64,000 nt of DNA, taken from positions 2,075,732 through 2,139,731 of the forward strand of contig NW_017265134.1 in the NCBI RefSeq assembly GCF_001638985.1. The letters run 5' to 3'. The notes under the pieces are model-generated. The model had not been told where the DNA came from. It was given only the letters and a program-made list of their open reading frames with translations, and made no database searches. This document shows positions 14,578-25,043 of this stretch, piece by piece (the first letter of the stretch is position 1; each line of letters begins with the position of its first letter). Source of the stretch: Phycomyces blakesleeanus NRRL 1555(-) (lineage: Eukaryota > Mucoromycota > Mucoromycetes > Mucorales > Phycomycetaceae). Made by a program: the position numbers and the translations under genes.

Positions 14578-14994
14578 TGCTAACGATAATCCAGCAACAA
14601 ACATTAAGATAACAGATTAAGGGAAGCGATAATGATAATAAAAGAATGAATGAAAGAAATAAATGAAATGAAATGAAGGATGGTAGTGATTTCGGCGATG
14701 AGGCATTCACGCGGGCATGGTGCATCTTGCACTAATTGCTGAATGATTTGGTTTACCTATAACAATAAGTGATTAAGCGGGAATGAATCAAGACTAGGGC
14801 GACGTCGTCGACAGGTTTACTTGTCGGCAAAACAAAAAAAAAAGTAAAGAGGAGGACAAAGGTTGTCTAGAAAGGCTCAAAATGGAGAAGGAGTCAAAAC
14901 AGGCGTGACTGTGAATTATTTTTCATGCCAAAGCAAGAGTGTTTTAATGATGGATGAAAAACGATATGGTAATAAAAAATATAGGGAAATCTAA
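14578..14994. other. WDR5 upstream region and aminotransferase 3' region
   Basis: About 420 bp separating two minus-strand genes. It has AATGAAAT-type repeats around 14640-14680 and otherwise no recognisable signal. Confidence 0.4.
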
Positions 14995-16439
14995 CTACTG
15001 CTTGTATCCGAGTTCAGCCAAGGACTCAGTCATGGCCTTGATAACCTTGTCAATGTGGTTGCGCTCCATAACAGAAATACCCATGTGACTAATTATTTCA
15101 ATAAACAATAAATAACCATAATTTTTTTTCCGATGAATACTGATTTACTTACCCAACACGGAAGTACTTTGGTGAAAGATCACCAAGAATACCACCGGCA
15201 ATCTGTACGCCCTTTCCGGCGAGAGATCCAACCAATTGACCGGCAACAAGACCCTCGGGAAGCCAGACGGCAGTCATACCGTTGGCAGCAGCATCATCAG
15301 TAACAGCAACCTGCTTAAGACCAAGATCCTTAACGGCCTTGCGGAATTTAGCAGCGACCTCTTGATGCTTAGCCCAGCGCTTTTCAATAGGCTGGCTGGT
15401 GATCTGCTTAAGAGAAGTGTGGAGAGCATAGATAAGCTGGACAGCAGGGGTGGCAAAGTAAGCAGGTTTGCGAGCTTCGTAAGCCTTCATGATGGGAAGC
15501 CACTTCTTCCAGTTAGAGTAGTAAGCAGCAACAGGAGTCTTGCGGCTCTCATAGATGTTAATAGCCTGCTCACTGAGAACTACGATGGAAAGTCCAGGGG
15601 GGACACCGAGACCCTTTTGGGAGCCGGTGATGAGAACATCCAATTTCCAGGCATCAAACTGGATCTCCTCAGATCCAACAGCGCACACAGCATCAATCAC
15701 AACCAAAGTCTCAGGGGACAGGGCTTTAATAGCCAAAGACAAAGTTTTGATGTCAGACAAAACACCAGTCCTGATAACAAATAAGATCAGTAAAATTAAA
15801 AAAGAAATAAAGGGGATATGGTTTTTTTTTGTATAAAATATTATATTATGGGTACTTACGAGGTATCGACCTGAGTGATTGTAACCATCTTGTACTTCTT
15901 TTCCTTGACAGCGGTTGTGACCTCGTCTAAAGTTGGGCGGGAACCAACAGGGGCACGTAACTGGGTAATCTTGGCGCCGTATGTTTTGAGACTAAAAAAA
16001 ACGATTTCAGGATCTGTATATCGTTTTTTACCCTCGACTCATATACACACACACACACAAGATTCTTACCAGTCAGCAAAGTTTTCACCAAAGTAACCAG
16101 TGTTCAGGACAAGAACCTCGTCTCCCTGTTCAATTACGTTGACCATCTGATCCCATCCAAGGGTTCCTGAGCCAGACAAAATCAAGGGTTGAGCGACCTT
16201 GGAGACAACAACCTCACGAATCATCTCGATGGACTCGCCAAAGATAGGGACAAAGAGAGGATCAACGTGGGAAGTAGCAGGGGTGCTCATGGCTGTCAAG
16301 ACATCCTCGTGGAACTCGATAGGGCCTTATCGAATCGACCGCAGTATCGTGAACGCGTCTCTGGGTTAGCTATTTGGTCGCCAAGGGCTTTTACTAAAGG
16401 ATACTTACCGGGAATCATACAAAGCTTGCGGTCAGACAT
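14995..16439 (-). CDS. AGX1: Alanine-glyoxylate / serine-pyruvate aminotransferase
   Basis: Five exons (16439-16409, 16325-16070, 15991-15860, 15770-15153, 15088-14995) join to 376 residues, the usual length for class-V PLP aminotransferases of the AGXT type. It opens MSDRKLCMIPGPIEFHEDVL, and contains STPATSHVDP, SGSGTLGWDQ, the cofactor Asp in VVIDAVCAVGSEE and the Schiff-base lysine in TGSQKGLGVPPGLS. The enzyme transfers amino groups between alanine or serine and glyoxylate/pyruvate, removing glyoxylate and making glycine. The C terminus reads ELGYKQ, so there is no SKL-like peroxisomal signal, and no clear mitochondrial presequence is visible. A cytosolic location is inferred. Confidence 0.93.
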
Positions 16440-16939
16440 CTTGAAAATTAGTGAATAAAGCTGAAGAAAAGAGTAAAGACCCACGACCGCAATCAACGAC
16501 CACTTAATGCACTTTGGACTGAGGATCATGTGATAAGTACTAAAGTTTTATCCAACCAATAAGAAGACAAAAAAAAAACAAGAAGAAAGAGGATGTGAAA
16601 AAAAAACTGTATTTGATACTGTGGAGAGGCGGAGTGTAAAAATCACCAATCGGAAAAGAGTGAGGCATAGGAGAAGATGACAAATGCTGCCCTCGAATCA
16701 GCAAAAGCGGCGTGAGAATGCAATAGATAAAAGAAAAAAAAAAGTTGAAAGTAAAAGTATAAAAGGCTTTAAGAATACAAAGAAAAAATATATAGAAAAA
16801 AAAAACACTAGGTAGAGAAAAACAATAAAAATATAGAATATAACAGCAACAGCAATAAGCAATAACAACAATAAAAGAAGAAGAAGAAAAAGTTTACATA
16901 TACAAATGAAGGGGGAAGAGATTCATTTAAAGAGTCTAA
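16440..16939. other. aminotransferase upstream region, purine-rich
   Basis: About 500 bp between two minus-strand genes. It is strongly A/AG-rich on the plus strand (runs of A and GAAGAAG between 16730 and 16900), which gives a pyrimidine-rich strand in the direction of transcription. Nothing coding is seen. Confidence 0.4.
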
Positions 16940-18342
16940 CTATACTCGAAAAACCAAGTCTCGTTTCATAAAAAGGGAGAGGCGAAGGAGAGGCAAGTGA
17001 TAGAATAACAAGGTGGTCCATTTAATCCATAATAAAAACACCCGTTTTCGCTTTAGTGGGCTCCATTGTTTACAAACCCTTCTGGAGATCTGTTGAATAG
17101 AAGCATTGGGGCTTGTTTTTCTGTGGAATATACGGAGAGTGAGAAAAAGAATGAGTCTGGAGGAAGTAAGATTCGAGAGGAATGGTGAAGGAGAAGAAGG
17201 ACTTTGCTTGAGAAGAGAGAATGCGTTACGGAAGCAGTCTGGCAAACGAATCGCTGGTATATGTTGTCCGAAATGAAAGTGGTTATGATGGTGAATATGT
17301 TGATGTATATGTTGATGAGTATGATGTTTCTGTATTGGTCTGTCCAAATGCGACTGGGAGGGAGATAGTGCCTGCACTGTCTCAAATAATTCGTCCATAG
17401 CCTTGGCTAGACTTTTTTCACTATGAAGATATTTTGTTGAATGGTCATTTGATAGATAAGATGTATCGTTGTCGATTGGGTGTTCATATGCGTCGAATTC
17501 AAAAGGATCCCGGAGATTCGGGCAAGAGCTAGTACGCGTTAATGGTTTTCTGCCGGGGTTGGTTGTGGTTGAAAGACTGGCTTGTGCCTCTGCAATCATG
17601 TATTCGACCGAACGACCAATGCGTCCAAGACTGTCACTCAAACTAATATTGCCGGATAGCGTAGTTGGTGATAGAGGTGCGGCATCAGCTGAAATGTAAC
17701 CTTGGCTACTGTTATGTGCCCTGATCGCCGGTCTATAAAAGGAAAAAATATAGAATTCAGTAAAGTGGGGCAAATGAGGCGTGAATCTTAATTGTGCTCT
17801 TCAAGTGGAAGGCAACTTACTCATACTTTGGCTGGTTCTTTGGATAGACTGGTACTGACGGATATATCTGTTCTAACCTAAGAATCTTCACGTGTTAAAT
17901 AAGTTATATCCAATTGAAGTACTTCGACATGCAGGAATTGTAATAGACACTAAACAGTCCAAATACGAAATTGATCAAAGATGATGAATAATGAAAATCA
18001 ATCTACCTTGAGAAACGATCCTCGAGGTTTTGCATCATCGATTGAGTGTCTTTTATCGTTTGTTTCATCTCAAAGCATGTCTGGTCGAGCTCATACATCT
18101 AAAAAGCAAGCAGTATTAGTTAATTGAAAGTTTTGCATTTGTCTGGCAATATTTTTTTTGTGGAATAAAGTATAAACAATAATAATCACTCCACACACCA
18201 CCATTCGACATACTTTCTTTACCCACATATCCTGATGGCTATGAACAGAAGCATATGGTGGTGGTGGTGATGATTCTAGTAGACAGTCCACCAGAACTAC
18301 TGTTTTAAGATCGTTTTTAGGGCTTCTTGCGAAGCTCGCCAT
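16940..18342 (-). CDS. Unknown protein with a His-rich tract
   Basis: Four exons (18342-18214, 18098-18007, 17877-17821, 17732-16940) join in phase to 356 residues. I do not recognise the family. The N-terminal part (MASFARSPKNDLKT..., then MYELDQTCFEMKQTIKDTQS and MMQNLEDRFSRLEQIYP) predicts a short coiled coil at about residues 44-80. A Ser/Pro-rich middle follows, containing TRTSSCPNLRDPFEFD. A striking His/Gln stretch (KHHTHQHIHQHIHHHNHFHF) lies near residue 230. The C-terminal ~100 residues are basic and hydrophobic, including LLWIKWTTLLFYHLPLLRLS, which could be a membrane or amphipathic segment. An in-frame upstream reading adds a hydrophobic leader, so the start is uncertain. The last ~100 residues could be mis-framed if a short intron was missed. 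Confidence 0.6.
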
Positions 18343-18844
18343 TTGAAGTGTATGAATGAAAGAAGGAACGTAACAAACCCCAAGAGTAGAAAGACAAAAA
18401 AGAATAATTTGTTTCAGTTTCTCCATATTGATGTACAACAATAGCAAATTGGGGATATTCTGGCGCCGATTTGCTAGCGGAGCACAGACTGCACATGGCT
18501 TTTGTCTTCACAGCTAAAAATCCCACCAAAAAACCAGGGCTAGTCAAACCTGACCTTCATCAGTGATAATAGATAGTCACACCAAATACTCCTTTACTCT
18601 ATTGTCCTCTACCAGCCTTTTATTCGTATCTTCTTAAAGAAGAGTGTTTTTGAACAGTAATATGTTATTCGGTCGATATAGGTATGAGAGTGTAAAATAA
18701 AGACCATGATGTATGTATATATATATGCATATATATATATATACTATTCTCCTTAATGCAGACAGTATAAGATCAAAGAAAAGATCGAAATAGACGTCAT
18801 ATGTGGCATTGCCTAAATGGTCCCTAAGCTTGGTGTTTCCATTA
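18343..18844. other. intergenic with TA-rich repeat
   Basis: About 500 bp with a (TA)n/TATG repeat at about 18712-18742. I see no RNA gene or ORF of coding character. Confidence 0.4.
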
Positions 18845-20900
18845 TTACTTTTGCTTAGAATAGCCTCCGTGATACTGAGGTCTTCTGGCTCTAGAAGACT
18901 CGGGCATATCAATGACTCCGCTCGAACTAGGCCTTGGAAGGATCTCAATGTGGCGTTGGTTACGAGGGAAATCAGCTTGGTAATCTACAAATCCTCCACT
19001 GACTTGACCTCCGACGTTCATTGTTCCGGACCGGGTTGGTTTTGGCATAGACTCTCCCCCAAGCGCTTTCCAGTTGTTGTTTCCAGTAGGCGATTGATGA
19101 CTTCGTACATGGTACGTGTCTTCAACTGGACGCTGGTGGGAGAACTCGTGTATATTGCCACCATCAAATCTCTGATGGTTGTTTTGCTTTGGTTTCTTTG
19201 ATTGTAATGATAATGGCTCATCATGGAATAACCTCTTCTGTTTCTTTCCAACATTGTTATTATTGTTCTTATTGTTATTATTGTTATTGCTATTGTTTTT
19301 GTTGGCGTTGTTGTTATTGATGTTGCGTTGGTGTTGTGATTTATATTGATTTTGATTTTGATTTTGATTTTGATGTTGATTTTGGTGTTGGTGTTGGTGC
19401 TGATATGGCTTCTGGTACTGAGGTGGAGATGGATTTGGTCTTCTACGACGATCAGAACCAAAGAAGTTATCCAATTCTCCACTGGAAACACTGTTATTTC
19501 TCCCAATGTTCCTTGAATGCGATCCTCCTCGAGAATTATTACCGCGATTTCCACCATTTCTATTTCTTTGATTTTCTGAAGGACTTGGACTAGAGAATCG
19601 GATATGATCTCCTTGTTTATATGGAGTAAAAGAGCTAGCGGAATGCTTAGCGATATTACTCTGACTGTAACGACCTCCAGGCATGATGCTGTATTTACTA
19701 AAGGCAGAAGGGGTAATATTGTCCAAGTTGTGCCGCATTCCACATTCATCACCATAATGACCAATATCACCACAATAGTAGCAATATGGGGTGGTTTTCT
19801 TTCTACCTTCAACCTCCCCGATGTAAACATGGGCAAGAGTTGGACATTGCTGTTTCCTTACAAACATTAATATGCTATACCTATATTACCAACATGAACT
19901 TACCGTAGAAATATGGGTGCTAGATTTACAATGACTACAAGGTTGATTCACCTCAGGAAACTTACATTCCTATTATTATTTTCAATTGATTAACTTTCTG
20001 TGAAATACTGCTGTGTATATCGGCTATTTACAATTTGTGTATGTCCACGGCGTTTGCATCTAGTACAATTGATAGATGAATTACAGGTATCTATATAATG
20101 TCCGGATAATCCGCAAGATAGACACTAAATGGTTTTCTTCCGTATTAGACAGATATATACCTCAATGTTTACTCTTTTTTAACAAGAAATCTAATTAGTT
20201 TGCATACCGTATTACAGCGTTGTCGTCTATGCCCTGGCATATAACATAAGTTGCAAACATTGACATGCTGGAGTTTCTTTACGGCGGTTTTTGAACGTGC
20301 GATGGTCTTTGTAGCAAATGATATTAAAGCGACTATAGACAAGCAAACAAACATGGGCCTAAAAAGCCCCACACAATTGGATTTTTGGCTTTACCTGATT
20401 ATCAATCAGGGCTTGTAGCTTTTCATTTGATTCACGTTCTTCCTCAGACTCGGAGTCATCCGCCACATAGAACTCAGGAGTATCGAGGTCAATATATCGA
20501 GTCACCTTTGGAGCCTCTTCCTTTGCTATAATTTTCTCAGCTGGTTCATTCAAAGAATCTTCGTATGAATCAGAATCATCACTTGAGCTTGAGTCATCCA
20601 GTCTGAACATTTCCTTGGAAGAAATATCTTTAATCTCCGTTACGCTGTCATCGTCTGATTCATGTACAGGTGCTTTTGCGGATTCTCTTTTAGTAGGTGC
20701 ATTTCCATACTGCGTCAAACTCATGATCTTCTCTTCGATATCGCTGTCGACCTTATCGCTAGAAACTCATAATGAGCCTTCAATTCAAGCAATTTTCAGA
20801 ATATTTTCCTGAGAGAGATCGTTTACCTCTCTGAATCTGAGGCATCTTGCTCTTCGTATTGTCGTAACAATTCAAGATCGTCATCACTTTCTTCATACAT
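18845..20900 (-). CDS. AIR1: AIR1/2-like CCHC zinc-knuckle protein (TRAMP complex)
   Basis: Six exons (20900-20827, 20758-20395, 20306-20208, 20124-20032, 19969-19904, 19849-18845) join to 566 residues. An acidic, Ser-rich N-terminal ~145 residues is followed by five CX2CX4HX4C knuckles at about 164-260: CNLCYMPGHRRQRC, CLSCGLSGHYIDTC, CTRCKRRGHTQIEC, CSHCKSSTHISTQC and CYYCGDIGHYGDEC. Five spaced knuckles are the hallmark of AIR1/AIR2/ZCCHC7. These present RNA and bind the Trf4/5 poly(A) polymerase in the TRAMP complex, which feeds the nuclear exosome. Two acceptors (aaag at 20307, aaacag at 19850) were chosen over nearer AGs because only they keep phase; both give clean knuckles. The ~300-residue tail is rich in Gln, His, Asn, Arg and Gly, far longer than in yeast AIR proteins. 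Confidence 0.88.
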
Positions 20901-23847
20901 GATTATGAATAAGTAACTTCTGTTGAATTGAAAGGTGCATAAAAAATTCGGCAGTGGCTTTGATAACTATGAGCGGGCTTACAACCCACAATGCAAATCT
21001 ATATGTCGTATTTACCGTTGTACTTTCTCACTTCTTTGATGTTAGAAGCCTTCTTGTGAGCTTCTAGCACACCAAAGGTTTATTTATTCAATTTATTTAT
21101 TATACAATTTGCACATGCTAGAATCACTCCCTCAAGATTTAATTAATCTCTTTATCATCTATAACTAAATAAAATATCAAGAGATAATATCTATATAGAT
21201 CTTTAGACTTTAAAGAAACTTTTTACAACTAGTATTTGGTATTTAGTATTCCCTCATTTTCACTTAATAGACTATGTCGTACTGGAGGGGTTTTCTTCCT
21301 TTCTTTACTTGAAAAAAAAATAGCAAATTTTTTATTTATAAAATATTCATTTCTCACATGTGGCATAATTTTACTCTGAAAACGGTGAACTATATTTAAT
21401 TGTGCTACCTTGTAGCAAAAACAAAATAAAATAACAAGGAATTAACATGTGTATACTTATTATGTATATTTATTGTATTAGCTTTCCAGATAGTTAATCA
21501 TTTAACAGCCAAAATAAATATCTTACCTACATAGATCGTCATAATAAATGAGTAACGCCAAGAAAAAAGAAAGAAGCTTTTGGTTTTATTATTAGCTATT
21601 AGATGGTAAAGAGAAAGTACTACCAAACAAGATTAAGGTTACCATTTATTTATTTTTAAAGAAAAATTATGCACATTAGATTTTTACAGGTTATTGTTAT
21701 CAGGAATATAAGACTGAAATTAAAAACAAATTCCAATAGTTTATTTGTCTATAAAGCTTGGATTTATTTGACCCCTCCATTATGGTGAAAAGGAGGCGAA
21801 TTTAGTAGGCGATTTTTGAAAGCTTCTTTTTGTGTGAAGATTTAAGGGTTGTTTTGAGGTTGAATTTGAATTAAATACTACTCTTCCTCCTCCCTTTTTA
21901 TTATTATTTTGGTATGTTTCAATTTTATCCTAGCTTTTAACTTTTTGCTACTGTAGTTCAAAATAAAGAACATTCATCCTACACTATGTAGTATAACATA
22001 ATTCATTAAGTGATCCAAAGGATGTAATAACTTGCCAAAAAAGTATCTTGAGAATACTTTGCGATAACCAGGTTGGAGTAATTATGCTTCTCTTGTTGCT
22101 GTCAGGATTTTTCTTACGCAGTGGCCCTTAGGAACATCTCCTTTTGATCTTATAGTACTTCTACTTTGAATAGAATGATTGGAAATATCAGGGATCTTGT
22201 CATTATGTTTTATTTTTTTAGTGATGTGCTGAAAATTCATTACAATACCATAAGTTCTATTTCACCAAACAATTATCAAGCTGTAATGAGGAAATGTTCA
22301 CCAAAAAAGTTGGATTGGCTCATCTAGAATAATCTATAAAAGAAAAGGTTTACAGATAATCGAAAAGAAAAGCCTCTTTTTTAATATCATCCTAGAAGAG
22401 CATGGGAGATTACATATAGTGTTTGATAGTGAAAATATGGGGCAATTATTTGAGACTTGCTTAAACTTTTCAAGAAATTACTGTAAGTATGAAGGGCAGC
22501 GTTTGAATATATCAAATATATATTATTTATTAGCTTATAATACTATTTGTAAGATAGATGCTTTTGCAGTATAGTAGTAGGTAAAAATATTTTTAGAATG
22601 TATATCTTTCTAGGTAAGTCTTCAAGATAGGCAAGATTACCGTGAAGTAATTTTTGCATTATTTGCTGGTAAAGGTACCTTTAGACTGGCAAGTTGATAC
22701 TTCTTTTTTAAGCACTCTGGCGGATCAGAATATGTGCTTTGTGAGCATTGTATTGACCCTCTTATCGATTACTCTTTGTTAATGTAACTACTAATTAAGA
22801 CCCTTCTCCCCTTTTCTTCTTTTTACATAAATAAAGTCAATGATCACTCGGCGGAGATACTGCCTATGTGAACGGTGTGGATTTTGAAGGACGTTTGAGA
22901 GGGAGATACGGAGGTAGGAGCTTGCAAAAATATATGCATTGATGTGGCGGAAAATGGGCTCGCGATTCAGCATTGACAATAAATGCTCGGGATAGGCTAG
23001 TTTTGCGCATTGCTTTCAAATCTGCGACATTAGAGATAAGAAGTATTCTTGAACAGGGCTTTCAAGAACATCGATTAATATGTATGATGTACTAAGTTTT
23101 TTATAAACTTAGATACTTAAATCCAGGCAATACAATACAGTAATATTACGGGCACAACGTTCATTAATGGGGCACGACGTTTTTATCTAACCGGACTAGT
23201 TAATTGTGGCTACCTGTCCGGGTCCCGGTGTCTTTCTCTAATCCTTCAGGGCAAAATGATGTGACCTAGAAAAACGCAGTATATTTATTGTACATATTAG
23301 CTTACTACTTTGTCACCACATTTTGTGTTAATCTATCTCCCCAGACACCTAACTCTCATTCTTTTAAGGGTTAAAGTCTGTTTTTAGCCAATTTAGTAAT
23401 AAAATGATATCCCATCCAAAGAGAAATCCTGTATGTTCAATTAATAACAGTTTGCGTCCTAAATTTAGACTTGACAATAAAGAAGTAATAATAATTAATC
23501 ACATATGCACTATATCAATAGCCAGTTATGCAGAAGATCATAAGGAGCTGTTGTCATTAAAGTGTGGTGCAATCTTGTTGAATATTTCACTATTTATTGG
23601 CCTTCTTACGCGTATAATGTCTTTGTCTTTATTTTACCTAATGTTCCCAAAGTTTGGCAAGACAAACTGGTAAGTAATCCCCATTCAATTTTTTTCAAAG
23701 CACAAGAAAGAGTCTTTATACGAATATTATGTGTCCTTAGGGAACAAATAGAACCATTTCATGCCGGAAAAAAGGTCAGGATTTGTGGTCCGGTAGAATC
23801 AAATTGTCGTCTCCCACAAGGAAATTTTGTCCCCTAAAAGTAGCGAT
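20901..23847. other. gene-poor AT-rich region
   Basis: About 2.9 kb without a recognisable gene. Two overlapping ORFs at 23404-23837 (89 and 91 codons) have no motif I know and sit directly against the TIR element at 23848. They may be decayed sequence. No tRNA B-box-like sequence is visible. Confidence 0.4.
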
Positions 23848-24063
23848 TATACACTTTTTCCGGAAATTCTTGGTGTAAAAATACAAAATTATTTGGTGCA
23901 AAAATGGAATGCACCAAATGCACCAAAAAAGATGAATTAAGCAGAGAAATGGTAAAAAAATTGCACCAAATTTTATCTTTGTTTTTGCACTAAATAATTT
24001 TTTATTTTTGCACCAAATTTGTTTTTATTTTTGCATCAATAATTTCTGGAAAGAGTGTATATT
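23848..24063. mobile_element. Candidate MITE with imperfect TIRs
   Basis: A ~216 bp element bounded by inverted repeats. The left end starts TATACACTTTTTCCGG and the reverse complement of the right end starts TATACACTCTTTCCAG. About 30 of the first 35 positions pair. Both ends begin with TA, compatible with a TA target site as in Tc1/mariner-type elements. The interior carries repeated TTGGTGCAAAAAT / GCACCAAAT units in both orientations, so the arms could form a long hairpin. It has no coding capacity. The family assignment is inference from size, TA ends and TIRs. Confidence 0.6.
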
Positions 24064-25043
24064 GAGAAAAATAAAAACAGTATCGTATTGCATATAAAAA
24101 AGTAAGGATTCAGCCAATCAGAGAGCCGTATATTTTTCGATCAAATTTTGATCGTCGCTATTACAATTGTGATCCAATAATATTGCGTTCGGAATTTAAA
24201 ATGTGATTGATCTATCTGGCTGAGTACCCCCTTAAAGTAGAAACACTGTATTACCGCTTTATATTCGTTGTTCTGAATTTTGTGTATATATCAAAGTTAA
24301 ATGTGAGTTGGGTGGTGCAGACTTTGAGTACAAATTACCAGAGACATAGGAATCTGTTTTTCTATTATTTTTCCTATTCTTAACATTTGGATATATCTTA
24401 AAGAAAATTGTATATTTGCTGTACTACTTGTATAACTTCTTTAAGCTTTAATAATGGGAACTGAATAATAAAAAAAAAAGCATCAAAGGTAATAAGTAGT
24501 TCAAATATTGATTTTCTCATAGATATGTATGGTCACACGATTCCTACATTCAAACAAGTGGTGTAATGCACGCAATATTATTAATATCAGCCTTTTTATT
24601 ACTCTACTTTTTAATAAGGGGAATACATACTATAATTATTCCAATTTTTGGATCTATTTCCTCGATCTGATTTGCTTTTGGGTCTGCTCAGTTGACTGAA
24701 CCCCATCTTGTTTGTTAAATCCCCCAGGCTTTTTATAGTGATAAAATAAAAGGCAAATCGACTATGGTTATTTGTAAATAATAATAAAAAACTGTATAAA
24801 TACTTCTCTGCCATAGTTCTTATAATCATAAACTTCTCGAATATTATGTTTCTTACAAGTTGACACTTTAGATGGTTTTCGGTACAACATTTATCCGAAA
24901 GCTAAAAAAAATACGTAGGTGTGTTCGGACATTAAACCATATTGACCGTATTAGGGTCAAGAAAAAAGTTGGCCCAGAGCCAATGCGTACCTTTTTAGTT
25001 TCTTTGGCTTTATCCTTTTTTGCAAGATACAACTAACGCATCA
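24064..25043. other. intergenic upstream of the acyl-CoA synthetase-like gene
   Basis: About 980 bp of AT-rich DNA. It has a short palindrome (CGATCAAA-T-TTTGATCG arms) at about 24138-24154. No gene is recognised, and no clear TATA box lies near 25044. Confidence 0.4.

Noticed and set aside
15236..15784. 182-codon plus-strand ORF
   Set aside because: It is the antisense shadow of aminotransferase exon 4, which has clear family motifs on the other strand.
23404..23837. Two overlapping ORFs next to the MITE
   Set aside because: They are in different frames, have no known motif, and lie in AT-rich DNA; they are not supported as genes.
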